Positions 8,397-16,397 of a stretch of DNA of 64,000 nucleotides are shown here, in pieces. The notes beneath the pieces were generated by a model. It had not been told where the DNA came from, did no database searches, and saw nothing but the letters and a program-made list of their open reading frames with translations. Made by a program: the position numbers and the translations under genes. Each line of letters starts with the position of its first letter. Positions within the stretch are counted from its first letter, which is position 1. The stretch is from contig NZ_FZOT01000008.1 in assembly GCF_900188095.1 (NCBI RefSeq), positions 1-64,000 on the forward strand, read 5' to 3'. The DNA is from Noviherbaspirillum humi. Its GTDB lineage: Bacteria > Pseudomonadota > Gammaproteobacteria > Burkholderiales > Burkholderiaceae_D.

Positions 8397-10286
8397 ATGC
8401 TGTTCCACCGCGCCCGCCATCATGTCAGGGCACTTTCCGCTTTCCTCGTTTGCCGCTTGCTTGCCTGCTTCATGTTGAGTCTGGCGGCATGTCTGCCCCT
8501 GCATGCCGCCGAAACGGCGCCAATAAGGATCGGCGCCGGACTGTTGATTCAATCCGACGCGGCGCTGCCGCCGACCGGCACCCCGAACTGGCGTGCCGCG
8601 GCCCTGCCTTACCGTCAGCCGCGCCCGGCAGATGCGGGCCTCCAGACATACTGGTTCCTTGCTCCGTTCCGCCTCGTCGATAGCGGCGACAGCCCATCGA
8701 GCGTGGTGTTCTCGAGCCTGCCCAATGGCGGCAAGATCTACATCAATGGCGCCCTTGCCGCGGATCTCGGTACCTCCACGCCGCAGGTCTGGTCAAGGCG
8801 TCTGCGTCCCTTCATGATCAACGTGGCGCCCGGCGTGCTGCGTCAAGGCAGCAACACGATTGCCATTCGCTTCGCCGTGCACGATCCCTTTGTGGCGCTG
8901 GGCGAGATCCGGCTTGGCCCGCGCGCCGCGCTTCAGGAAACGTTCGATACCGTTCACTTCTGGAAGATCGGCAGCTATCAATACACCAATACGCTTTGCT
9001 TTTTCATGGGCGCCTTTGCGCTGGTTTTCTGGCTGCGCCGGCGCGCCGAGCGGGCCCATCTCTACTTCGGCATCTGCGCATTGCTGTGGGGGCTGCGCAC
9101 CGTGGTCGCCTTCATCCCGCAATTTCCGGCGGAATACTGGCCGCTATGGCGAACCACCTGCTATCTGACGACGGGAGCCTTCCTGGTGTGCATCATCCTG
9201 GCGCCGCTCCGGCTGGTAGGGTTTCGCAGCCGCCTGCTGGATCGGGTTCTGCTCGCGCACTGGATCCTGGGCGTCGCCGCATTCGCTCTCTTCGGCAAGC
9301 GGCTGCAGCTGTTCATCGACACCGCATGGCACGCTGCCTTCCTGCCGTTTGCATTCTTCATGTTCTGGCAGGTGGCGCTGAACGCATGGCGCAAGCCGAG
9401 CACCACGCATGTGGCCATGCTGCTCACCGCCATCGGCGTCATCGGCCTGTCATTGCATGACCTGATTGCCATGAACGGCTGGTTCGGCACCGCGCCGGTG
9501 TTTCTGCTCCACGTCGGCGTTCCGGCCCTGCTGCTGGCGATGCTGTGCTCGATCATGGATCGTCTGCTGCTTTCGCTGGAAGCCACCGAGAACGTGAATG
9601 ACAGGCTGACGGCGCTGGCTCATCAGCGCGAAAAGGAACTGCTGCTCCAGTATGAGAAACAGAAGCAGCTCGCCTACCAGCATGCGGCCAATCATGAGCG
9701 CCAGCGCATCATGCAGGAAATGCACGATGGCCTCGGGGCGAAGCTGGTGGAAGCGCGCGAGCTGGCAGTCGATCTCGACGCTCCGGGTGCCGGCGTGGCG
9801 CCCGTGCTGGAAGAGGCGCTGGACGAAATGCGGATGGTCATCGGCTCCCTGGCTTCGAGCAATCCCGACCTGGTGGCTGCGCTGGGGGAATTCCGCTACC
9901 GGCTCATCGCGCGCCTGACGCGGGCCGGCGGCAAGCTCTCCTGGCGCACCGAAAATCTTCCCGATTGCCTGCTGGTCAATCCCTACAACGGCATGCACGT
10001 ACTGAGCGTTCTGAACGATGCCGTCAACAGCTTCATCCGCGCAGGCGCCGCGCGGCCGCTGTCCATCTGCATCATTCATCAGCCCGAGTGGCTTGAATTG
10101 CAGATCCAGGGTTCCGAACACCCGGTATCGAGCATCGTCCCGGGCATTTCCGCGGCGGTTCAGCAACGGATGGAGCGGCGTGCAGAAGCGATGAACGCAA
10201 CCCTTACACTGCAGCCCGGAGGGACTGGTTGCAGGTTGCAATGGCGTCTGCCTGCCGAGCCGGCTCAACAGCAGGCCGTGGCGTAG
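8397..10286 (+). CDS. 7TMR-DISM membrane sensor histidine kinase (NarL/HisKA_3 type), ATPase degenerate
   Basis: A 629-residue sensor: signal peptide (residues 1-38), a periplasmic 7TMR-DISM extracellular beta-sandwich (about 45-185, with a KIYINGALAADLG strand), seven membrane helices (about 200-390), a short coiled coil and a HisKA_3 dimerisation helix ERQRIMQEMHDGLGAKLV with the phospho-acceptor at His443. The C-terminal region aligns in position with a HATPase domain, but the GHKL boxes are poor: an N-box-like VLNDAVNS is present while no DxGxG is visible (IQGSEHP in that place). It may therefore signal by dimer partner or non-enzymatically. No response regulator gene is adjacent. Confidence 0.85.
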   Translation: MLFHRARHHVRALSAFLVCRLLACFMLSLAACLPLHAAETAPIRIGAGLLIQSDAALPPTGTPNWRAAALPYRQPRPADAGLQTYWFLAPFRLVDSGDSPSSVVFSSLPNGGKIYINGALAADLGTSTPQVWSRRLRPFMINVAPGVLRQGSNTIAIRFAVHDPFVALGEIRLGPRAALQETFDTVHFWKIGSYQYTNTLCFFMGAFALVFWLRRRAERAHLYFGICALLWGLRTVVAFIPQFPAEYWPLWRTTCYLTTGAFLVCIILAPLRLVGFRSRLLDRVLLAHWILGVAAFALFGKRLQLFIDTAWHAAFLPFAFFMFWQVALNAWRKPSTTHVAMLLTAIGVIGLSLHDLIAMNGWFGTAPVFLLHVGVPALLLAMLCSIMDRLLLSLEATENVNDRLTALAHQREKELLLQYEKQKQLAYQHAANHERQRIMQEMHDGLGAKLVEARELAVDLDAPGAGVAPVLEEALDEMRMVIGSLASSNPDLVAALGEFRYRLIARLTRAGGKLSWRTENLPDCLLVNPYNGMHVLSVLNDAVNSFIRAGAARPLSICIIHQPEWLELQIQGSEHPVSSIVPGISAAVQQRMERRAEAMNATLTLQPGGTGCRLQWRLPAEPAQQQAVA

Positions 10287-10323
10287 CCCGCCTCGTGGAC
10301 CGATTCGGTCGGCGGCCGCGCGT

Positions 10324-10749
10324 TCATGGGCGCCGCGCCGCGCCGGACGGGACCGCACCGGCAGGATTGCCGTCGGCATCGAAGGATTTCAGATAAGCGA
10401 TCAGATCCTCGATCCGGCCTTCGCTGCCGAGGCCGAAGAACCGCATTGCCGTGCCGGGAACCACATTGCCGGGCGAGCGGATGAAGGCAGCGAGCGTCTG
10501 TTCCGACCACACGATGCCGGAGCGCCGCATCGCTTCCGAATACTTGAAATCGCCGGCTTCGGCCGCCGGGCGGCCAACGATGCCGTTCAGCTGCGGGCCG
10601 AAAGCGCCGCGCGCCGACGGTCCGACCTGATGGCATGAAGCGCATCTGGCGAAGACAGCCTTGCCGGCGGCCGGGTCGCCGCCAGCACGTGCCGAGGGCA
10701 TCGCCGTCGCCAACATCGGCGCCAGCCAGATCAAGATGAAGCGATTCAT
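10324..10749 (-). CDS. Class I cytochrome c, periplasmic
   Basis: A 141-residue exported monoheme cytochrome c for periplasmic electron transfer. A signal peptide (MNRFILIWLAPMLATAMPSARA) is followed by the heme-binding motif CASCH near residue 36 and by the distal ligand Met in PGTAMRFFGL; the last part has the typical DLIAYLKSF helix. An in-frame ATG seven codons upstream (10770) is possible, but the start at 10749 gives a standard signal peptide. It is convergent with the histidine kinase gene. The redox partner is not visible here. Confidence 0.88.
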   Translation of the reverse strand: MNRFILIWLAPMLATAMPSARAGGDPAAGKAVFARCASCHQVGPSARGAFGPQLNGIVGRPAAEAGDFKYSEAMRRSGIVWSEQTLAAFIRSPGNVVPGTAMRFFGLGSEGRIEDLIAYLKSFDADGNPAGAVPSGAARRP

Positions 10750-10945
10750 GTCAGGCCCATTTTTCGTCATGCAGGCGCCATCTGCTCAGCGGAATGACCT
10801 TGAGATTCGCCGTATATTCCGGTGGCGGGAATGTTTCCATAATGGGTTCGGATGACGCGGCAGCAGATGATACGCGGCTATCCGCGAAAGCAGGAATTCC
10901 ATGCTCATCACACGGCAGCGGCTCCCGATTTTCCAGTCCTAAAAC

Positions 10946-10980
10946 AAAAGCCCCGCTCGGGCAGGCCGAACGGGGCTTTT
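10946..10980 (-). terminator. Rho-independent terminator of the ssb operon
   Basis: The arms AAAAGCCCCG and CGGGGCTTTT pair perfectly across a 15-nt loop. On the minus strand the stem is followed by a T-rich run, and it lies 18 bases downstream of the ssb stop codon. Confidence 0.8.
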
Positions 10981-10997
10981 GCATTCGAACCGCCGGT

Positions 10998-11450
10998 TCA
11001 GAACGGGATGGCGTCATCCTCGTATTCGAACTGCGGCTGGCGCCCCTTGGCGGGTGCGGACTGATGGCGCGGCTCGGCATCATGCGCCGCCTGCTGGCCG
11101 TCCTCATGACCGGCGTGGCGGCCGCCGAGCATGCGCATGTCGTCGGCGATGATCTCCACCGTCACGCGCTCCACGCCATCCTTGCCGGTCCACTTCCGGC
11201 TCTGCAGCTTGCCTTCGATGTAGACCAGCGATCCCTTTTTCAGGAATTCACCGGAAATCTCGGCCAGCTTGCGATACATGACGATGCGGTGCCACTCGGT
11301 GGCTTCCTTCTTCTCGCCCGTCGCCTTGTCCTTCCAGGTTTCGGTGGTGGCGAGCGTGAAGTGGGCGACCGGGTCGCCGCCGTTGGTGTAGCGCAGTTCC
11401 GGCGCATGGCCGAGATAGCCGATCAGAGTGACTTTGTTCAGTGTTGCCAT
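10998..11450 (-). CDS. ssb: Single-stranded DNA-binding protein
   Basis: A 150-residue SSB. The OB fold runs from [20 protein letters not shown] to about residue 105, a Gln/His/Ala-rich linker follows, and the protein ends in the acidic tip DDAIPF, which recruits partner repair proteins. It is shorter than typical chromosomal SSBs of this order and sits in a phage-like recombination operon, so it is probably a second, module-specific SSB. A GGAG-type site precedes the ATG. It lies 18 bases downstream of the Gp157-like gene and is the last gene of the operon, directly before a strong terminator. Confidence 0.93.
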   Translation of the reverse strand: MATLNKVTLIGYLGHAPELRYTNGGDPVAHFTLATTETWKDKATGEKKEATEWHRIVMYRKLAEISGEFLKKGSLVYIEGKLQSRKWTGKDGVERVTVEIIADDMRMLGGRHAGHEDGQQAAHDAEPRHQSAPAKGRQPQFEYEDDAIPF

Positions 11451-11468
11451 GGCAAATCTCCTCGATGA

Positions 11469-11975
11469 TTAAAGTATGTCGAGCCGTACGCCCTGCTCGG
11501 CATGGGCGCCGGGCACTTCCTTCCCGGCCTTCAATGCCGCCGCGATCGCCTTCTTGTTGGGCGTGGGCGGCGGCGCTTCATGCCGCGTCAGGAATTCCGG
11601 CGGCAGCTCGGCTTCGCTGTCCACTACCACCTGCGGCGGATTGCGCTTGATCGCCAGCGAGAACAGCGCGGTCGTAGCGCGTTCCCGCTGCGCCGCCTGC
11701 ATCAGTTCCAGGATCAGGCGCCGGCCGCGCTCGGCGGAGCGCTGCAGCGCCGCCTGCCGCGACTGCAGGCTGGCGATGGTCTGCTCCACGCCGGCAGCGG
11801 CGGCCTCGACGTTGCGCACCATCTTCGCCAGGTTTTCCAGCCGCTCATCGAGCGGGCCGGAGATGCTTTCCAGCGTGTCGGCGATCAGGCGTTCATCGTC
11901 GTGGCGCTCGGCCAGAAGCTCGGCCAGCTGGCGATATTGCGCCGCCAGCTCGAAGGCTTCGAACACCGGATTCAT
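11469..11975 (-). CDS. Gp157-like (siphovirus Gp157 family) protein
   Basis: A 168-residue, largely helical protein. A long coiled-coil region (about residues 1-105, from FELAAQYRQLAELLAERH onward) precedes the conserved strand FSLAIKRNPPQVVVDSEAEL and a C-terminal PPTPNKKAIAAALKAGKEV(P)GAH...L segment. This combination is characteristic of the Gp157 family, usually found next to phage single-strand annealing proteins. Its ATG overlaps the stop codon of the upstream ATPase gene (ATGA), implying translational coupling. The molecular role of this family is not established. Confidence 0.85.
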   Translation of the reverse strand: MNPVFEAFELAAQYRQLAELLAERHDDERLIADTLESISGPLDERLENLAKMVRNVEAAAAGVEQTIASLQSRQAALQRSAERGRRLILELMQAAQRERATTALFSLAIKRNPPQVVVDSEAELPPEFLTRHEAPPPTPNKKAIAAALKAGKEVPGAHAEQGVRLDIL

Positions 11976-12898
11976 GCAGCCACTCCGAAGGCATCGTCGT
12001 TATGCGACTCGAGCACCGCCTTGCGCTTGTCCTTGGCGATGGTCAGCTCCGACAGCGCGTCGGTATCCGGCAGCGTGGTCGCCACCCGGTAGGCCGTGGA
12101 GAACGCCTTGAACAAATCGTCGAGCGTGTTGGCATGGTCGATGGCATCCATCAATTCCGCCTTCTGCTCGCGCGGCATTTCGCGCTGGGTCGACACCGGT
12201 TCCTCGCCCGCATCCAGCCAGCCCAGCAGGCGGCGGCCGATCTCGGCATCCGGCTTGAAGATCTCGCCGTCGAACAGCCGGGTGCGGTCCTTGCCGACGT
12301 AGGCCATGTGCTGCACGTCGATCTCGAAGAACGTGGTGAACTCGTACTCGATGCCGTCGCGCATCACCGGCGCCAGGCCGATCTTGCGCACCGTCTGCTT
12401 GCCGGTTCGCTCATCCTTCTCCTGCACGTACTCGGTCTTGGCGCGCATGGTGCCGATGATGTGGCAGGGGCTGCGCAGCATGGCTTCGACCAGCGCATTG
12501 TGCTCCGGCGTGACTTGGCGCCAGGCTTGCCAGCTGTTGCCGGTCTTGTCGGCGATCTTGCCGTGGCGGTCGAGCGAGCCGCCCTCCCCGCTCCAGGCAT
12601 GCGACAGGCTGTCGATGATGATGGTCGACACGCCGGCTTCCTCGAAAGCGCGGATGGCTTCGATATAGCGCGCCGGGGTGTACGGCGGGCTGAGTGTCAG
12701 CACGTCGTAGCCATCCGGAAGCAGGTCGGCATACAGGTCGCCGCTGCCATGCTCGGTATCGATCATGCCGATGCGCCCGCCTAGGCCGCTGGCGATCAGC
12801 AGGGCCGAATAGGTCTTGCCGCTGCCGGCGGGGCCGGACATGCCGAGGCGCAGTTTGGCACGGCGCTTGGTCGCGCGGTGAATTTCAAATTTGCTCAT
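11972..12898 (-). CDS. Sak4-like phage AAA/RecA-fold ATPase
   Basis: A 308-residue P-loop ATPase of the phage recombination type. Walker A is GPAGSGKTYSAL near residue 21; a GMIDTEHGSGDLYAD segment follows; Walker B is TIIIDSLSHAW near residue 95. The C-terminal ~70 residues are a separate helical tail. Such proteins (AAA_24/Sak4 group) act with an SSB in single-strand annealing. The ATG at 12898 has a GGAAG ribosome binding site; the open frame continues 34 acidic, low-quality codons upstream to 13000, which I exclude. It is translationally coupled to the Gp157-like gene and followed by ssb, the classic gene order of a phage recombination module. Confidence 0.85.
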   Translation of the reverse strand: MSKFEIHRATKRRAKLRLGMSGPAGSGKTYSALLIASGLGGRIGMIDTEHGSGDLYADLLPDGYDVLTLSPPYTPARYIEAIRAFEEAGVSTIIIDSLSHAWSGEGGSLDRHGKIADKTGNSWQAWRQVTPEHNALVEAMLRSPCHIIGTMRAKTEYVQEKDERTGKQTVRKIGLAPVMRDGIEYEFTTFFEIDVQHMAYVGKDRTRLFDGEIFKPDAEIGRRLLGWLDAGEEPVSTQREMPREQKAELMDAIDHANTLDDLFKAFSTAYRVATTLPDTDALSELTIAKDKRKAVLESHNDDAFGVAA

Positions 12899-13098
12899 GT
12901 GACGCTTCCTTTCATTGTCGTCGTGTTCGAACTGCTCCCGGCGGCCAACCTCTTCGTACCATTGCATGCCGCCATCATCCATACCTGCCTGTTCATCCAT
13001 TCATCATCCTCGACAGAGGGCGACGCATTCCCGGTCACCACCTTTTCGGTAGCCTTTCAGGATGCCGCCGCAGACGGTTTTCCTTCGCTGCCGGCGCC

Positions 13099-13722
13099 TC
13101 AATGCAGGCGCTTGATCTTCAATTGCGCCAGCACGTCCTTCGCCTCGGCCGAAATGCCATGGGACGGCAGCAGATCGGCCACATGGTCGGGCGGAAGGCG
13201 GCGCCGCGCCAACGCATCACGCAGCACGCGCTCGCGGCCGGCGGCATCGCTTCCCAGCGACGGCGTCCAACGCACCGGCTGCTGGCGGCTGCGCGCTTCC
13301 AGGACGCGCTTTTCATACGCCTGGCGAAATGCCGAACGCGCAGCCGCCATGTCGCCGGCGCGCAGCTGCGACAATATCTCGCCCCAGGCCCGGGCCATTT
13401 CTTCCGTCCACACCACCGAGCCGCTCTCGTCCTGAGGAATCATGTTCCAGGCTTCTTCCGCATCAGGCCGGCCATCCTCGATGCGGACCAGGACATCCGC
13501 CAGCTTCAGCGGTCCGGTGAGCTCCAGCCGGCAGCGGCCGAGCGCCGAGAGCACCTGGGCCTCGTCGAATGCCGCCAGATCGCCTGCCAGCATTTCCACC
13601 GCCGCGGACGACAAGGGCTGGCCGCAGACTTCCGCGCTCAGCGCGATCGCCTCCATCAGCTTCCGGCTCGGTTTGGCATCGAGCAGGCTTGGCAACAGGT
13701 GGGCGGATTCGAGATAACGCAT
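13099..13722 (-). CDS. Hypothetical protein, first gene of phage-like recombination operon
   Basis: A 207-residue helical protein without signal peptide or membrane segments. The N-terminal part (MRYLESAHLLPSLL...AIALSAEVCGQPLS) resembles the helical replication/loader-type proteins that phages encode upstream of recombination genes, including a window of LGRCRLELTGPLKLADVLVR and a WTEEMARAWGEI helix, but I cannot name the family. The ATG at 13722 has AAGGA eight bases upstream; a longer frame to 13761 is less likely. It is the promoter-proximal gene of the ATPase-Gp157-ssb unit and diverges from the CI/Cro-like regulator. Confidence 0.72.
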   Translation of the reverse strand: MRYLESAHLLPSLLDAKPSRKLMEAIALSAEVCGQPLSSAAVEMLAGDLAAFDEAQVLSALGRCRLELTGPLKLADVLVRIEDGRPDAEEAWNMIPQDESGSVVWTEEMARAWGEILSQLRAGDMAAARSAFRQAYEKRVLEARSRQQPVRWTPSLGSDAAGRERVLRDALARRRLPPDHVADLLPSHGISAEAKDVLAQLKIKRLH

Positions 13723-13814
13723 CGTTTTCCTTCGTTGGGCAGCTGGACTGCTGCAGATCACTGGGAAGCCGATTCCGTTCCGCCAGCGTGGGCGGCGGCC
13801 GAGATCGGCGACTC

Positions 13815-13825
13815 TTTTGGTTGCA
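13815..13825 (+). repeat. TTTTGGTTGCA element, copy 1
   Basis: The 11-mer TTTTGGTTGCA lies in the divergent promoter region between the recombination operon and the regulator gene. A downstream CAAC at 13832-13835 makes a short imperfect dyad with GTTG. The same 11-mer recurs at 14520-14530, just past the regulator gene. It could be an operator. Confidence 0.35.
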
Positions 13826-13953
13826 AATAATCAACAAAACACGCCTTGCCTGAGTTACACTTCGAGGAGGTCGGCCTCCCGCCACTTTTTGCGCGGATGG
13901 CTGCCTGCGGATGACGTTAGGCGGGATCAATCAACGAGAACCATGGATGGCTG

Positions 13954-14361
13954 ATGGACAGTACACAAATACGGCATAAGAACTTCCAGAAACTGTTCGA
14001 CGACTTCATCAATCAGAACGCCGGTTTGCCCCAGCGCGGCATGCTCAAGCTGTTCGCGCAGCGCCTCAATCTCTCCGACCGCTACCTCAGCCACATCAAG
14101 TGCAACCGCAAGAACATCGGCAACGCGGTCGCCCGCGCGATCGAAGCCCAGCTGCAACTGCCGCGCGGCTGGATGGATCGCGAGCACGACACGTTGAACA
14201 TGATGCCGGCCGATGAAAAGGAAAAACTCTTCGTCGAAACCGCGCTCACCCTGTTCCGCGCCCAGCCTACCGACGCCCGTGAGCTGATGCTGGACCTGCT
14301 GCGCCAGAGGCTGCAGGCTCCCGCCCCTTCCATCAAGACGCAGCGCCGGAAAGCTGGCTGA
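13954..14361 (+). CDS. CI/Cro-like helix-turn-helix regulator
   Basis: A 135-residue DNA-binding protein. The helix-turn-helix lies around residues 30-72 (LKLFAQRLNLSDRYLSHIKC then GNAVARAIEAQLQLPRGWMD), with the IE..L.LP.GWMD ending common in phage repressor N-terminal domains. There is no S24 protease domain, so it cannot self-cleave like lambda CI. It is divergent from the ssb/Gp157/Sak4 operon and is its likely regulator (inference). The C-terminal part is helical and ends with a basic tail. Confidence 0.8.
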   Translation: MDSTQIRHKNFQKLFDDFINQNAGLPQRGMLKLFAQRLNLSDRYLSHIKCNRKNIGNAVARAIEAQLQLPRGWMDREHDTLNMMPADEKEKLFVETALTLFRAQPTDARELMLDLLRQRLQAPAPSIKTQRRKAG

Positions 14362-14466
14362 CCGTTCCCGCATCGACAGGTTCCGGGCGGTGCCGGCTAC
14401 ACGCCTCCGCCGACCTTTCCATCGATCCATTCTTGCAGCACGGAAGTCTCGAAACCACTGTGAATA

Positions 14467-14482
14467 CTGTATATAAGCACAG
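14467..14482. promoter_or_regulatory. LexA-like box
   Basis: CTGTATATAAGCACAG matches the CTGT-N8-ACAG layout of the gamma/beta-proteobacterial LexA (SOS) box, with perfect outer half-sites. It lies just downstream of the CI/Cro-like regulator. No clear SOS gene starts immediately on either side, so its target is unknown. Confidence 0.5.
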
Positions 14483-14519
14483 TACATCTTAAACAGCTGC
14501 AGGCGAAATATCAATACTT

Positions 14520-14530
14520 TTTTGGTTGCA
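14520..14530 (+). repeat. TTTTGGTTGCA element, copy 2
   Basis: Second exact copy of the 11-mer found at 13815-13825; here followed by a CCAAC half-site at 14538-14542. The pair brackets the CI/Cro-like gene. Confidence 0.35.
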
Positions 14531-14914
14531 TTTCTAGCCAACAGGTAGCAACGTAAAGATCAATCCCGCTTCCGGCCGCACGCTGTTTCCGAAACCGGAA
14601 CGTTGCATCGTCCCTTGAGACGATATGAGGCTATACCTTTGTTTTTCAATAGTTTTATGGCGTTTTTATGCGAGAAGTCCGGGCACGGAGAGTACTTGGC
14701 CTCAAACTGCGTATCACGCCTCCGCCACGGCTTGCCGAGATCCGGACGATGGAATTATTGCAACCTTTTTGGTTCTTTTCATTAATTGCATGAACTGGAT
14801 CCTGGACCCTTCCCGCCATTGATGGCGAGCAGAAGATATCGGCTTAGGGATTTGGCGTATCGGCAGCTTCCGTAAAATGGGAAGTGTGCAGAATGGTCAA
14901 CTTCAGGAGGCATC

Positions 14915-15082
14915 ATGAAGCGCTCGGTGTTCCTTGCGGTACTCGCTGGCTTGCTGGTATCTGCCTGTTCGTTCGATCCGGCCGAGCCTTATGGCATCAA
15001 TCAGGTGCGGCACTCGTCCGCAGTTCAGGGAAGCGGCAACACGGCAGGGCCGGGCACCAGCATCGCGGCACCCCGAAGCTGA
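14915..15082 (+). CDS. Small lipoprotein (55 aa)
   Basis: A short protein with a perfect AGGAGG ribosome binding site five bases before its ATG. The signal peptide MKRSVFLAVLAGLLVSAC ends in a lipobox (VSAC), so Cys18 would be lipidated and the mature ~38-residue peptide anchored in the envelope. The mature part is Gly/Ser/Pro-rich with no recognisable domain. It is convergent with the SRPBCC gene, whose stop codon is only one base away. The size is too small for homology-based assignment. Confidence 0.75.
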   Translation: MKRSVFLAVLAGLLVSACSFDPAEPYGINQVRHSSAVQGSGNTAGPGTSIAAPRS

Positions 15083-15083
15083 G

Positions 15084-15668
15084 CTAACCCGCTTTTCTCC
15101 TGAGAATTTCGGCGCGCAGGTTCTCGAACTGCGTCCGGGTTTGTCTCGCGATGAAGTGGGGCCCGAGGCCGGGCGGCGTCCAGACGTTGGGCACGGACTC
15201 GCTGTAATAAACCACACGCACGCCACCCTCCTCCTGCACCAGGCGCGTCAGGGCGGTGCCGCTGCGCAGGCTGCCCCCGGCCACGCTGGAACGCACTTCC
15301 CTCGGTGGAAAGAGCTGGATGTCCCTGATCGATTCGAAGGGAACGGAAAACGGGCCGAAGCGGACGGCACCTTTCTGTTCCACTTGCAGCTGGTTGCCAC
15401 TGCGCTTCAGCACCCGGCTCGATTCGATGTCCGGAAACATGTCCGCCATGTGATCGTAGTCGATAAGCACGCTCCAGACTTCGCCGACGCTGGCCGGCAC
15501 CAGCACACTCGCCTCCACCACCACCGACTCACCGATCCGGCGCACCTGCACCGCCGGCGGCTCCAGATCGGCCGCGCCTGCATCCAGGACCAACGCCAGG
15601 GCAAGCGCCAGCGGCCAGCAAAGCCGGCGCAAGATGTTCAAGGTGTTCAAGATGGAGGACTCGATCAT
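15084..15668 (-). CDS. Exported SRPBCC (START-like) family protein
   Basis: A 194-residue protein with a hydrophobic N-terminal export signal (LCWPLALALALVLDAGAAD) and then a helix-grip SRPBCC fold: the strand RRIGESVVVEASVLVPAS, the helix motif VGEVWSVLIDYDHMADMFPDIESSRVL, and a C-terminal amphipathic helix (RQTRTQFENLRAEILRRK). Such domains bind hydrophobic ligands in a cavity; the ligand here is unknown. The ATG at 15668 is preferred over the GTG one codon upstream. It is convergent with the small lipoprotein gene at 14915-15082. Confidence 0.82.
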   Translation of the reverse strand: MIESSILNTLNILRRLCWPLALALALVLDAGAADLEPPAVQVRRIGESVVVEASVLVPASVGEVWSVLIDYDHMADMFPDIESSRVLKRSGNQLQVEQKGAVRFGPFSVPFESIRDIQLFPPREVRSSVAGGSLRSGTALTRLVQEEGGVRVVYYSESVPNVWTPPGLGPHFIARQTRTQFENLRAEILRRKAG

Positions 15669-15836
15669 CACATCATGTGCCGAATGCAGTCGTTCGTCGG
15701 CCTATCCAGTCAAACCGAAAAGTCTTCCGCGGAGGAAGCGTACTTTGCTTGGATTGCAAGCCGGCCGGAAAATTTCCTGGCGTATCGATGGCAATGCCGC
15801 AGCGACACTCACCTTCACCAGTAACTGGAGCCACCC

Positions 15837-16268
15837 ATGCAAGACGAATACCATCTCGACCGCTTTCTACTGGCCCAGGCGCCGGTGTATGACGATGTCG
15901 TGGAGGAACTGCGCCAGGGGCGCAAGCGCAGCCACTGGATGTGGTTCGTCTTTCCGCAGATCACGGGACTCGGCCGCAGCGCGATGGCGAATCACTATGC
16001 GATTGCCTCGCTGGACGAAGCCCGCGCCTATCTCGCTCACCCGGTGCTCGGCGCCCGTCTGCGCGAATGCGCGACGCTGGCGCTGAACTCGCCGCAGCCA
16101 TCGGCGCTCGCGCTGTTCGGGCCGCCCGATGATATGAAGTTTCGGTCGTGCATGACGCTGTTTGCTGAAGCTGCGCCGCAGGAATTGGTGTTTGCTGCCT
16201 GCCTAAGGAAGTTCTTCGACGGACGACCGGACGCAGCGACTCTTGAGGCGCTGCGGGCGCAGCAATGA
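15837..16268 (+). CDS. DUF1810 family protein
   Basis: A 143-residue cytoplasmic protein that matches DUF1810 over its full length: the N-terminal LDRFLLAQAPVYDDVVEELR, the hallmark RKRSHWMWFVFPQI.GLG, YAIASLDEARAYL.HPVLG.RL, and the DDMKFRSCMTLFA segment. The biochemical role of this family is not established. It stands alone, with a CCACCC leader and no strong ribosome binding site, and converges with the aldolase gene. Confidence 0.92.
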   Translation: MQDEYHLDRFLLAQAPVYDDVVEELRQGRKRSHWMWFVFPQITGLGRSAMANHYAIASLDEARAYLAHPVLGARLRECATLALNSPQPSALALFGPPDDMKFRSCMTLFAEAAPQELVFAACLRKFFDGRPDAATLEALRAQQ

Positions 16269-16350
16269 TCGGTTGCCATGACTGGCGCATCCTTGCTGGT
16301 CGATCACGGCCAGGCAATGGACACGGCTTCATCCGCCGGCGCACAAGAAA

Positions 16351-16373
16351 ACGGGCGGCACTTGGCCGCCCGT
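16351..16373 (-). terminator. Rho-independent terminator of the Rieske/aldolase operon
   Basis: A 9-bp G+C-rich stem (ACGGGCGGC / GCCGCCCGT) with a 5-nt loop lies just after the aldolase stop; on the minus strand it is followed by TTTTCTTG. Confidence 0.8.
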
Positions 16374-16397
16374 CGATCACAGCTTGTCCGCAGCGAG

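Larger units (their letters stand above)
14362..14914. other. Intergenic, AT-rich, with LexA-like box
   Basis: About 550 bases without a convincing gene; base composition is lower in G+C than around it. Short frames at 14603-14822 lack ribosome binding sites. It holds a LexA-like palindrome at 14467-14482 and the second TTTTGGTTGCA at 14520-14530. The last bases are the leader of a small lipoprotein gene with AGGAGG at 14905-14910. Confidence 0.5.
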
